Source of the DNA: Luteibacter jiangsuensis
GTDB lineage: Bacteria > Pseudomonadota > Gammaproteobacteria > Xanthomonadales > Rhodanobacteraceae
NCBI RefSeq assembly: GCF_030812295.1
Contig: NZ_JAUSSK010000003.1
Span: 248,001 to 312,000, forward strand
Length of the DNA: 64,000 nt
Reading direction: 5' to 3'
In this document: positions 8,433 to 16,801 of the stretch, piece by piece
Position numbering within the stretch: the stretch's first letter is position 1
Layout: each line of letters begins with the position of its first letter
Program-made: the position numbers and the translations under genes
The notes under the pieces: generated by a model
Seen by the model: the letters and a program-made list of their open reading frames with translations, nothing else
Told to the model about the DNA's origin: nothing
Database searches by the model: none

Positions 8433-9811
8433 TCGTTTATTCATGTCACGGCGCCGCGCGGGAAGTGACGGGTTCCTGTCATGTCGTGGAATGCGGCGAT
8501 AGCAGGATACTCGTCGATTGCGGGCTTTTTCAGGGCGGGCATGGCGCATTCGACGCCAACACGCGCGGATTCGCTTTCGACCCGCGCTCGATCGATGTCG
8601 TGCTCCTCACCCATGCCCACCTGGATCACTGTGGCAGGCTGCCCAAGCTCGTGCGCGACGGATTTGCCGGTTCTGTCGTGTCCACGGCAGCGACGCGCGA
8701 TCTCGCCCGCGTGGTGCTCCTGGATGCCGCGTCCCTCCAGGAAGACGAGGCCAGGCGCGCGCGGTCGCGGGGCGATCGCGATGCCATGCCGATCTCGAGC
8801 CTGGATGATGCGTTTCGTGCCCTCGACGCGTTCGACCGGGTCGCTGCATACGATGAGGCATTCGAAGCCGCTCCCGGCATTCGCGCCACTTTCCTCGATG
8901 CCGGGCATATTCTCGGATCGGCCTTCCTGCTGCTGGAACTGGACGACGGCACGAACCGCCGGCGCATGTTGTTCTCCGGTGACCTGGGGCACCATGGGTC
9001 CGGGATGCTACGGGACCCCTTACCGGCGCCTCCCGCCGACTTCGTCGTCATGGAGACCACGTACGGCAATCGTCCACACCGGTCGTTCGAAGCTACCCGG
9101 AAGGAATTCCTCGACGCGGTGGGGGACACGCTCAAGGCACGTGGCAATGTCATCATCCCGACCTTCGCGCTGGAACGCGCCCAGGAAGTGCTCTATTGCC
9201 TGCATGGTGGCTTGCGCGAAGGGAAGATCGCTCCGGGAACCCAGGTCTTTCTCGATTCGCCGATGGCGATATCCGCAACCGCGATCTTTCGCCGCCACCC
9301 CGAATGCTTCAGCGAAGGGTTCCGGGAAGCCTTGCGGCATGAGGACCCCTTCGCGATGCCCCACGTGCACTTTACCCATAGCGTGGAGGAGTCGATGGCC
9401 ATCAATGCGATCGAAGGAGGGGCCATCATCCTCGCCGGTTCGGGAATGTGCACCGGTGGACGTGTCCGCCATCACCTGAGGCATAACCTGGGTCGCTCCC
9501 GTGCCGGGGTGGTCCTGGTCGGTTACGCGGCCGAAGGCACCTTGGCCAGGGACATCGTGGATGGCAAGAAGGTCGTGCGCATCGGCAGGCACGAGGTTCC
9601 CGTGAGGGCACGGGTCTGGACCATCAATGGGTTTTCCGCCCACGCGGGTCAACCCGAGCTGCTAGCCTGGCTGGGCGAGGAACCTCGCCGGCAGGTATTC
9701 CTGGTGCATGGCGAGCCGGACGGTGGGATGGCGGCCATGCGCGATATCCTGCAGGCACGGGGCGTTTCCGTGGCGTGTCCCGCGTTCGGAGTGCCATGCC
9801 GCCTGGCGTAG
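8429..9811 (+). CDS. MBL-fold beta-CASP RNase (CPSF73/Ysh1-like)
   Basis: This 460-residue metallo-beta-lactamase-fold protein carries the complete zinc set: HAHLDHCG (about 62-69), DAGHILGS, FSGDLG, METTYGNR, then the beta-CASP motifs IPTFALERAQE, GSGMCTGGR, and the C-terminal FSAHAGQ and VHGEP. These are features of RNA-cleaving beta-CASP nucleases. The ATG overlaps the phosphorylase stop (ATGA). With the phosphorylase it could form an RNA-to-ribose-phosphate salvage pair, which is inference from coupling only. Confidence 0.9.
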   Translation: MIVYSCHGAAREVTGSCHVVECGDSRILVDCGLFQGGHGAFDANTRGFAFDPRSIDVVLLTHAHLDHCGRLPKLVRDGFAGSVVSTAATRDLARVVLLDAASLQEDEARRARSRGDRDAMPISSLDDAFRALDAFDRVAAYDEAFEAAPGIRATFLDAGHILGSAFLLLELDDGTNRRRMLFSGDLGHHGSGMLRDPLPAPPADFVVMETTYGNRPHRSFEATRKEFLDAVGDTLKARGNVIIPTFALERAQEVLYCLHGGLREGKIAPGTQVFLDSPMAISATAIFRRHPECFSEGFREALRHEDPFAMPHVHFTHSVEESMAINAIEGGAIILAGSGMCTGGRVRHHLRHNLGRSRAGVVLVGYAAEGTLARDIVDGKKVVRIGRHEVPVRARVWTINGFSAHAGQPELLAWLGEEPRRQVFLVHGEPDGGMAAMRDILQARGVSVACPAFGVPCRLA

Positions 9812-9814
9812 CCG

Positions 9815-10699
9815 TCAATGGCAAAGCAGCGTGGCGATCGTTCCGTGGGTCAGCACGTGGCGCGTCGCTCCGCCGAGCAGGTGCTCGCGCAACGGCGTGT
9901 GTCCATAGGCACCCATCACGAGAAGTTCGGCCTTGAACCGGCGTGCCCGGTCGAGGATAGCCGCTCCGGCGGAGGACGGCGTCGCATGCAACCGCTTGTG
10001 AGTGATCTCGACACCGTGACGAGCCAGGAAAGCCATCGGATCGAATCTCGGCACGCCATCAGTGACGGCGTGAGGTTCGGTGCCGTCCAGGACACATACC
10101 CGTTGTGCCGCCACCACCAGCGGCAGTGCCGCACGGATGGCCCGCGTCGATGGCGCACTGCCATCCCATGTGAGCATCACGTTGTCGAAGACACCACATG
10201 GTGCGCAAATCTCCGGAAGCACGAGGCAGGGCAGGCCGGTTCCGAGCAGCAGGTGGTTCAGGCCGTCGAGCGGATTCGCATCCAGATCGGCGGGGCGCTG
10301 GACGACGACCAGATCGTGCCAGGTACTGAGCGATGCGAGTCGTCCGGCGGCATCGTTCTCGATGACAGCCCACTGTGGATCGTGGACCCCCGCGGTCCGG
10401 GCGAGATGCATGAACTGGTCGCCATCGCCCCCGGACGCGAGGTCGTCGCGGCGCCGCGCAGCGGGCGGCTGGTCGAGGAGAGCCATGACAGTCGGCTCGC
10501 TGGGAACCGCATGCCCCAGGAAAGCCGCTGACATGGAGCATCCGGTCACCGACCCGTTGGTACGCGCCGCAAGGCGGCTGCTTACGTAAGAGGCGGCGTC
10601 GCGGGGTGAACCGACGATAGCCAGCACATCGCCCACGGCGCGAAGGGAGGTTTGCATCATGGGCGTGGAGCGGTCTGGGTTGGAAGCGGTCGTCACCAT
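9815..10699 (-). CDS. Tandem-domain universal stress protein
   Basis: This 294-residue protein has two USP-like halves. The C-terminal half ends with GAYGHTPLREHLLGGATR, the nucleotide-binding loop; the N-terminal half (VGDVLAIVGSPRDAAS...) is divergent and lacks it. The ATG at 10699 is preceded by GAGGG. It converges tightly on the RNase gene (3-bp gap). It has its own FNR-like box and a perfectly placed TATAAC, so it is probably not just read through from the USP gene upstream. Confidence 0.88.
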   Translation of the reverse strand: MVTTASNPDRSTPMMQTSLRAVGDVLAIVGSPRDAASYVSSRLAARTNGSVTGCSMSAAFLGHAVPSEPTVMALLDQPPAARRRDDLASGGDGDQFMHLARTAGVHDPQWAVIENDAAGRLASLSTWHDLVVVQRPADLDANPLDGLNHLLLGTGLPCLVLPEICAPCGVFDNVMLTWDGSAPSTRAIRAALPLVVAAQRVCVLDGTEPHAVTDGVPRFDPMAFLARHGVEITHKRLHATPSSAGAAILDRARRFKAELLVMGAYGHTPLREHLLGGATRHVLTHGTIATLLCH

Positions 10700-10758
10700 G
10701 GGAACCCTCGTGTTTGCGCACCGATGATGCGTTATAGCGCGACTGCGCGTTCTGCCGG

Positions 10759-10772
10759 TTGATGCAGGTCAA
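10759..10772 (-). promoter_or_regulatory. FNR/ANR-like box and promoter of tandem USP gene
   Basis: On the minus strand this reads TTGACCTGCATCAA. Its centre is 66.5 bp before the ATG at 10699. The predicted -10 position, 10736-10731 on the minus strand, reads TATAAC. This is the best promoter match of the set. Confidence 0.78.
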
Positions 10773-10799
10773 GCCTCCGGAAGCGCCCGGAAGGAGTGG

Positions 10800-11255
10800 C
10801 TAGCCCGCAGCATGCGACGCATGGCATACGAGCACGGGAAGATGTGTCGTCAGCAGGATCTTCTGTGTCTCGCTGCCGAGAAGGAGCCGTTGGAGCCCAC
10901 GCCGGCCATGTGAACCCACCACGATGAGATCGCATCCCCTTTCCTTGGCGACACCCTCGATCACATGATGAACGGGCTCGCCGATCTCGCACACCGTGGT
11001 GCAAGGTATGCCTGCCTCCTTGGCAACCTGCTCCACCTCGAGCAGATAACGCGCGGCAAGCGTGCGCGCGTTATCCAGATACACCGCCTCGCTCGTCGGC
11101 AGCATCATTTCGCCATAGGTGGTGGCGCGGAAGGGTTCGATCACGTGCACGGCGGTAAGCGTCGCGCCACAGGTCTTCGCAAGATCCACGGCCATGCGCG
11201 TTGCGAGCGCGGCCACGGCCGAGCCATCGGTGGCGATGAGAAGGTGCTTGAACAT
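10800..11255 (-). CDS. Universal stress protein, UspA type
   Basis: This 151-residue single-domain USP begins MFKHLLIATDGS and has the canonical ATP loop GSHGRRGLQRLLLGSETQ (about residues 119-136). It is therefore the most classical USP of the island. It is the last gene of the unit P-type ATPase - USP - USP on the minus strand, 38 bp after the previous USP. An AATGGAG ribosome site precedes the ATG. Confidence 0.92.
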   Translation of the reverse strand: MFKHLLIATDGSAVAALATRMAVDLAKTCGATLTAVHVIEPFRATTYGEMMLPTSEAVYLDNARTLAARYLLEVEQVAKEAGIPCTTVCEIGEPVHHVIEGVAKERGCDLIVVGSHGRRGLQRLLLGSETQKILLTTHLPVLVCHASHAAG

Positions 11256-11293
11256 GATGATTTCTCCATTTCACGAGGGTGGTCGGGTCGCTT

Positions 11294-11716
11294 TCAGCGG
11301 ACCACGAGCACGGGAATTTTCGAATGCGACAGTACTTTCAGGACCACGGATCCCAGGAATACGCTGCCCACGGCACCCCGCCCGTGCGAGCCCATCGCCA
11401 CGAGGTCGAAGCGCCCCTTCGCCGCCAGCCTCACGATCTCTTCGGCCGCATCGCCGACAAGCATCCGTTCGTCGTGGATGTGCCCGGCGCTGGCAAGCAG
11501 GCGGCGCACGGGCCGCATCGCCATCGTCCCGTTGTGTGCATGGAACTGGGTCACGGCGACGGGATCGAGATAGCCGCTGATGTGCGCGTTCAGCGGCGCG
11601 TCCACATGGACCAGGGTGATGTCCGGAGGCGTGCTGGCCTCCGACCAGCGGCGTAGCAGGAAACGCGCGGCACGCGTGCTGTGCGCACTGCCGTCGACAG
11701 GTATCAGGATCTTCAT
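11294..11716 (-). CDS. Universal stress protein, UspA type
   Basis: This 140-residue single-domain USP begins MKILIPVDGSAHS and contains GSHGRGAVGSVFLGSVV, the canonical nucleotide loop. Its start overlaps the end of the P-type ATPase gene by four bases, so it is translated from the same message. The pairing of a transport ATPase with ATP-binding stress proteins hints at an energy-linked role, which is inference. Confidence 0.92.
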   Translation of the reverse strand: MKILIPVDGSAHSTRAARFLLRRWSEASTPPDITLVHVDAPLNAHISGYLDPVAVTQFHAHNGTMAMRPVRRLLASAGHIHDERMLVGDAAEEIVRLAAKGRFDLVAMGSHGRGAVGSVFLGSVVLKVLSHSKIPVLVVR

Positions 11717-14319
11717 GATTCGCTCTCCTCACGATAAGGGTGTGGCGCCGGCTTCCGATCCTGTCCCGTGCGGGCAGGGGCGTATCGGTGGATCAGGTAA
11801 TTCACGAACCGCAGCCAAAGCAGAGCCCCGGCAGCACATGAAACAGGCACGGCGAGGGTGAGCAGGGAGGGGCCCGCAAATCCGAGGATGTGCCGTAACG
11901 GGGGGATGAGTGCCACGCCGGCGGCGACAGACAGCGCGACGAAGACCAGCACCGACGCCAGGGGTGTCCGCTTCGCCGGCGCCGCCGTGTCGGCCCCACC
12001 GGCCAGGACGAGCACGACGGTCGTTGCCAGCAGACCCAGGAACGCGGCCAGCCGCGCCGAGGGGGCCGGTACGCCGGCGGAAAGCATCAATCCGTAGGCT
12101 GCGACCAGCAATGCACCCATGCCCGCTCCTTCGAGCAGGCCGGTGCCGACATTGCGGCTGGCGAAGGGCGATTCGTCCGATCGCCGGGGCGGGCGGCGCA
12201 TGATGTCCCTCGCGGCCGGCGTCGCCTCGAAGACGATGGAACAGGCCGGATCGATGATCATCTCGACCAGGGCGATCTGAACTGGCAGCAGCAGTGGGGA
12301 CCATTGCATGACCGCGGGCACGATCGCGAGCATCACGATGGGAACGTGGGCGGCGGAGATGAAGCGCATCGAACGATGCACGTTATCGTAGACGCGGCGA
12401 CCGAGCCGGATGGCGCTCACCAACGCGGCGAAACGGTCGCTCAGCAGGACGAGGTCGGCGGCTTCCCTCGCCACGTCACTGCCGCGGCGTCCCATGGCGA
12501 CACCCACGTCCGCCGCTCTCAGGGCCGGTGCGTCGTTGACACCATCGCCGGTCATGCCCACGACATGCCCTGCCTGCCGGAACGCCGCGACGAGGCGCAG
12601 TTTCTGCGATGGCTGCACGCGCGCGCAAACCTCGGTCTCGCGCAGGCGGATGGCCAGTGTTTCATCGTCGAGACGGTCGATCTCCGCTCCTGTAAGCAGG
12701 TGATCGCTGCGCAGGCCGGCTTGTACGGCGATCGCCGCGGCCGTGGCCGGGTGGTCGCCTGTCAACATCACCACCCGGATACCCGCCCCCCGGCATTCGG
12801 CCATCGCGGCCGGGACGTCGCAACGGAGCGGATCGGCCAACGCCACCAGGCCGACGTAACGATGACGGATCGACTGCACCGCTTCCGGCGCGACATCGCC
12901 CTGCACAGCCGCCTGCGCCACGGCAAGGACGCGAAGGCCGCGCGCCGCCATCGCCGCCGCCTCGGCCAGGGTACGGCTGAGCGTCTCCTGGTCCAGCCCG
13001 CATAGATCGACGATGGCTTCGGGCGCGCCTTTGGTCGCCATGGTCCATGTACCCGCAGCCGTGCCCGCGAACACCCGCGAAACGAAGGGCCTTCCCGGGG
13101 CCACCGGGTATTCGTGCCATGCGACGGGTTCGTCCCCCACGGCACGATCGTGCAGGTGGGTGCGCGTGAAGGTGAGGATGGCCCGGTCGGTCGGGTCGAG
13201 GGAACCACGCGGGCATGCATCCGCGGCGACGCTCATCAGGGATCGCATCGCCTCCCCGAGGGGCTCGGTGGCCATGCGGACTCCTCCGGATACGTCGGCG
13301 AGCGCGGTGACGGCCATCTCGTTGCGGGTGAGCGTACCGGTCTTGTCTACCGCGAGGAGGGAGATCGTTCCCATGGTTTCGACGGCAGCGAGCCGGCGCG
13401 TGAGCACCTCGTGCCTGGCGATGCGCCGGGCACCGAGTGCGTAAAACACGGCAAGCACCACCGGTACTTCCTCCGGGAGGATGGCCATCGCCAGGGCAAT
13501 GGCTGCCAGCGCGGCATCGAGGGGGGCCATTCCGGCCCATGACCAGCTGACCAGCCACAGGAGCATGGCCAAGGCGATGGCGATCGTCGCGAAGATCCTG
13601 ACGATGCGTCCCGCCGCCTTCTGCAAGGCGGACGGCAACGAGCTGGCCTCCGCGATCGATTTGCCGATGGATCCCAACGCGGTGCGTTCGCCCGTCGCGG
13701 TGACGCGGATCCGCGCATGCCCCCCCACCACAAGCGTGCCTGCATGCACCAGGATCTCCGCACCGCCGGATATGCGTTCGACGGGGACCGATTCACCGGT
13801 GAGAAGCGACTCGTCCACGAGGACCGTACCGTCGATCAAGTCGCCGTCCGCCGCGACCCGGTCGCCTTCACGCAGCATGAGGGTATCGCCCATCACGACC
13901 TCGGTGGCGGGGATGCGCCTTTCCTTGCCTGAGCGGAGTACGTGGGCGAGGGGTGCCGCCAGTTCGCGGAGTGCCGCCAGCGCTCCTTGCGCCCGGACCT
14001 CCTGCGTCACCGTGATGGCGATGACGATCAGGACGGATGCTCCCAGGAATGCCGCTTCACCGCCGTCGCCGAGTATGGCGTAGATGGCGGTGGCGACGAT
14101 CAACATGAGGAACATCGGTTCCGTCACGATGTCGCGAAGCAATCGGACCCAGTGGTGCCGGCGTCCGGTCGACCATGTGTTGGCCCCATCGCGTTCCAGG
14201 CGCCGGCGCGCCTCGTCCTCTTCCAGGCCGCCGATCTCGCACGGCGGATCGCCGGATCGCCCTGGGAGTGGCGGCATCGTCGTCATGCCAGCGACTAGGA
14301 GATCCATGAGGAGATCCAT
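11713..14319 (-). CDS. P-type cation-transporting ATPase
   Basis: This protein of about 868 residues has all core P-type motifs: LTGESVP (actuator), DKTGTLTRNE with the phosphorylated Asp (about 324), MLTGDHP and MTGDGVNDAP. Hydrophobic segments flank these domains, with a long C-terminal block of about six helices. The helix-4 motif is PEEVP instead of the PEGLP usual in Ca2+ or Na+/K+ pumps, and no heavy-metal CPC motif is present, so the ion is uncertain. Start candidates are 14319, 14307 and 14286, none with a clear ribosome site. The FNR-like box at 14381 lies 68 bp upstream of 14319. It heads an operon with two USP genes. Confidence 0.88.
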   Translation of the reverse strand: MDLLMDLLVAGMTTMPPLPGRSGDPPCEIGGLEEDEARRRLERDGANTWSTGRRHHWVRLLRDIVTEPMFLMLIVATAIYAILGDGGEAAFLGASVLIVIAITVTQEVRAQGALAALRELAAPLAHVLRSGKERRIPATEVVMGDTLMLREGDRVAADGDLIDGTVLVDESLLTGESVPVERISGGAEILVHAGTLVVGGHARIRVTATGERTALGSIGKSIAEASSLPSALQKAAGRIVRIFATIAIALAMLLWLVSWSWAGMAPLDAALAAIALAMAILPEEVPVVLAVFYALGARRIARHEVLTRRLAAVETMGTISLLAVDKTGTLTRNEMAVTALADVSGGVRMATEPLGEAMRSLMSVAADACPRGSLDPTDRAILTFTRTHLHDRAVGDEPVAWHEYPVAPGRPFVSRVFAGTAAGTWTMATKGAPEAIVDLCGLDQETLSRTLAEAAAMAARGLRVLAVAQAAVQGDVAPEAVQSIRHRYVGLVALADPLRCDVPAAMAECRGAGIRVVMLTGDHPATAAAIAVQAGLRSDHLLTGAEIDRLDDETLAIRLRETEVCARVQPSQKLRLVAAFRQAGHVVGMTGDGVNDAPALRAADVGVAMGRRGSDVAREAADLVLLSDRFAALVSAIRLGRRVYDNVHRSMRFISAAHVPIVMLAIVPAVMQWSPLLLPVQIALVEMIIDPACSIVFEATPAARDIMRRPPRRSDESPFASRNVGTGLLEGAGMGALLVAAYGLMLSAGVPAPSARLAAFLGLLATTVVLVLAGGADTAAPAKRTPLASVLVFVALSVAAGVALIPPLRHILGFAGPSLLTLAVPVSCAAGALLWLRFVNYLIHRYAPARTGQDRKPAPHPYREESES

Positions 14320-14380
14320 CGTGAGGGGAACATCCGCGGCAGGTGTCGGATACATGGTGGTGCCGGACGCGGAGCGCGCC

Positions 14381-14394
14381 TTGACCTGCGTCAA
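14381..14394 (+). promoter_or_regulatory. FNR/ANR-like box in divergent promoter region
   Basis: TTGACCTGCGTCAA is a symmetric version of the box. Its centre is 65.5 bp before the USP start at 14453 on the plus strand, and TATAAC at 14417-14422 is exactly where a -41.5 box needs the -10. On the other side it is 68.5 bp before the ATPase start, without a good -10 at the matching place. Confidence 0.75.
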
Positions 14395-14452
14395 TCCAGC
14401 GACGGGTAGGCGGCCGTATAACGAAGGCCAATCACATCGCCAAGAGGTCGCC

Positions 14453-15349
14453 ATGTCCGTTTCAATCCATGCCAGCGCCACCGGCTCGTCACGGGTGGCC
14501 TCACACATGCCGTACGCGGATATCGCCGTGGCCATGACCGGCGCGCCCGGCGACGCCGCCGCCCTGGATGCCGCCGCGACGCTGGCCCGTGCCTACGGCA
14601 GTCGTCTCGATGTGTTGCAGTTGCTGGTGATGCCCGCGCCCATCATCGATGCATGGGGCCTGATACCGGATGCCGGCTTCGGCGAGGTGTACGCGGACAT
14701 GCGCGAGGCGGGACGAAAGAGCGTCGAGATGTTGCGGTCGCGACTCGCCGAACTTGCCGTGCCCGGTGACGCTCGCTTGCTGGAAGCGCTGTGCGTGGAG
14801 CCATCCAGCCTTGCGGCCATGGCCGTACGGCGCAATGACCTCGTCGTGATGGCAACGCCATACCGGGAGCCGCTCGACACATCGGTCGTGCATGCCTATT
14901 TCGCCGGCGTGTTGCTCGAATCCGGGCGGCCGGTGCTATTGGTGCCCTCTGGCAAGGCGTATCCGTTGCCGCCGCGACGCGTCCTGGTGGCGTGGTCGGA
15001 TACGCCGGAGGCGGCGCGTGCCCTGCACGACGCCATGCCTTTCCTGCGCACCGCCGACAGCGTCGAGATCGTTACGGCATCTTCCACCGAGGCAGGTGGC
15101 GATGACGATACCGGCAACGCATCGTTGGTCGAGCATCTCGCCCACCACGGCGTGAAGGTGGTCAGCGCCACGATCAACCCCGGGCGCCGTTCTACCGGCA
15201 TGGCGCTGATCGACCATGCAACGCGCATCCATGCCGACCTCATCGTGGCAGGCGGCTATGGGCATGGGCGCTTCCGCGAGTGGGCGTTGGGCGGTACGAC
15301 CCGGGACCTGTTCCTGGAAACGGCGGTGCCCGTGTTGTTCTCTCACTGA
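14453..15349 (+). CDS. Tandem-domain universal stress protein
   Basis: This 298-residue protein has two USP domains and is a paralogue of the one at 5528-6427. The C-terminal half has GGYGHGRFREWALGGTT and ends PVLFSH. The N-terminal half lacks the nucleotide loop but keeps ESGRPVLLVPS. The ATG at 14453 follows AAGAGGTCGCC. It is divergent from the ATPase operon and is followed by another USP after nine bases. Confidence 0.9.
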   Translation: MSVSIHASATGSSRVASHMPYADIAVAMTGAPGDAAALDAAATLARAYGSRLDVLQLLVMPAPIIDAWGLIPDAGFGEVYADMREAGRKSVEMLRSRLAELAVPGDARLLEALCVEPSSLAAMAVRRNDLVVMATPYREPLDTSVVHAYFAGVLLESGRPVLLVPSGKAYPLPPRRVLVAWSDTPEAARALHDAMPFLRTADSVEIVTASSTEAGGDDDTGNASLVEHLAHHGVKVVSATINPGRRSTGMALIDHATRIHADLIVAGGYGHGRFREWALGGTTRDLFLETAVPVLFSH

Positions 15350-15358
15350 GGGCGCGCG

Positions 15359-16252
15359 ATGGCCACGCCCGTATCCGTCTCATCTCCCGCCCCCCTGGTC
15401 TCTGCCGTCGATGGTTTTGGTGGCGTCGTTGCCTTGTTGACGATGGAGCCGCATGACGGCTCCGTCATAGAGGCCACCGTGGCCATGGCCGGGGAGGGAT
15501 GGCCGTGGCGGGCATGGCTCCCGCTCGCCATGCCAGCGAGGGTGGAATGTCCCTGGGGTGTGCCGCCGGCGCAAGCCTTGGCCCTCGATCACCTCGCCCG
15601 GCGGCAGGATGCATTGGCGCATCTGGCCATGATGCGGCGCACCGCCGCGAGGCTGGGCCAGACGTTGTCCTGCGCGGCGGTGGAATTCCCGGAACGCGCC
15701 CTCGCCAAGAGCATCGTCGCGCGCGTCCGCGCCGCAGGGCTGGTCGTGCTTGGTGCGCCTCCCGAACGGGCCATGGTGGCCGGCCCTCGGTGGTTTGACC
15801 AAGTCGTGTCCATGTCAGGCAGGCCGGTGCTCGTCGTACCGCGCTGCGCCCGGATAGCTGGGCCACCGCGACGGATACTGATCGCGTGGCACGACCGGCC
15901 GGAGGCGTGCCGGGCGCTCCACGATGCGCTTCCCTGGCTACGTGCGGCCGCCGCCGTACGCATCGTGATCGCGGTGGGTTACGGTGCGTCACGGGCGCAG
16001 AGACAGGCCGTAGCCGGTACGGAGCGGCTGCGTGCCCATCTCGCCCACCATGGAGTTTCCACGGAGGTCGCCTGCGTCGATTCACAGATGCGCCCGCCGG
16101 AGGACATCCTCCTCGAGGAGGCTTACAGCATGGCTGCCGACCTGATCGTCGCCGGCGCGTCCGGCAGGCATCGCACGCTTGCGTTCGCATTCGGCGGAAC
16201 GACCCTGAGCCTCATACGTCGCAGCCGGCTTCCCTTGCTGCTGGCTTCGTGA
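15359..16252 (+). CDS. Divergent tandem-domain universal stress protein
   Basis: This 297-residue protein is a degenerate two-domain USP. The first half is barely recognisable; RPVLVVPRCARIAGPPRRILIAWHD marks the domain junction, and the second half has GASGRHRTLAFAFGGTT, a preserved nucleotide-type loop. It lies nine bases after the preceding USP, so they are co-transcribed. Its last 41 bases overlap the converging gene 16212-16583. Confidence 0.8.
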   Translation: MATPVSVSSPAPLVSAVDGFGGVVALLTMEPHDGSVIEATVAMAGEGWPWRAWLPLAMPARVECPWGVPPAQALALDHLARRQDALAHLAMMRRTAARLGQTLSCAAVEFPERALAKSIVARVRAAGLVVLGAPPERAMVAGPRWFDQVVSMSGRPVLVVPRCARIAGPPRRILIAWHDRPEACRALHDALPWLRAAAAVRIVIAVGYGASRAQRQAVAGTERLRAHLAHHGVSTEVACVDSQMRPPEDILLEEAYSMAADLIVAGASGRHRTLAFAFGGTTLSLIRRSRLPLLLAS

Positions 16253-16583
16253 TCGGGGGCGGGGGGAGCACCAGCAGGTCGCAGTCCTGCGTCGCCATGG
16301 CCTCTGCTATCACACTGTCGGCATCGCTTCCGAATCCGTAACGGCAGGTGCAGCCAATTCGCAGCGAGGCGGCGATCCTTCGTGCGCGGGCGAACAGGCG
16401 TTCACCCGCCGCGATGGCGTCGCGGGACGAACCCTGCGACGCCGGCCCACCCGAGGGTGACACGTCGACGACGAACAGGATCGTGACCGGAATGCCGGTG
16501 CACCAGGCCAGGCGCAGTCCCGCGCATACGGCGCGGAACGACCGCGGGTGGCTTCCGGTGGCAACGAGAAGGTGATGAAACAC
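16212..16583 (-). CDS. Small USP-like protein lacking the ATP loop
   Basis: This 123-residue protein has the beginning of a USP fold (VFHHLLVATGSHPRSFRAV, TILFVVDVS, CDLLVLPPPP), but it ends after the fourth strand in a proline run without the Gly-rich loop. GTG at 16583 is chosen: GCGGAAG lies five bases before it, and a longer start at 16685 would put the FNR-like box 16639-16652 inside the gene. It converges on and overlaps the preceding gene. Confidence 0.65.
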   Translation of the reverse strand: MFHHLLVATGSHPRSFRAVCAGLRLAWCTGIPVTILFVVDVSPSGGPASQGSSRDAIAAGERLFARARRIAASLRIGCTCRYGFGSDADSVIAEAMATQDCDLLVLPPPPITKPAAREAGCDV

Positions 16584-16638
16584 GACGGCTTCCGCAGTGA
16601 GGGCGACATCATCTGACGTGAATTCAGGGCCCGGCGTG

Positions 16639-16652
16639 TTGATGGGCGTCAA
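16639..16652 (-). promoter_or_regulatory. FNR/ANR-like box upstream of small USP-like gene
   Basis: On the minus strand this reads TTGACGCCCATCAA. Its centre is 62.5 bp before the GTG at 16583. The predicted -10 (16616-16611 on the minus strand) reads TCAGAT, a weaker match than at the other sites. Confidence 0.65.
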
Positions 16653-16801
16653 GCGCGGCGTCCGCTGGTGGAGCGGCCGGGCCATGGTGCGGGCTGCTGT
16701 TACATACCGTTACACGTGGATACGCGCCTGACACCGGGGAATGAGTGAGCGCGGCTAGGCTGCGAAGCGTGGCATGGCTCCACCACCTGGGAGGAAAGGA
16801 C

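Noticed and set aside
16584-16685. Longer start of the small USP-like gene
   Set aside because: It would place the FNR-like box inside the gene and has no ribosome site; the GTG at 16583 has one.
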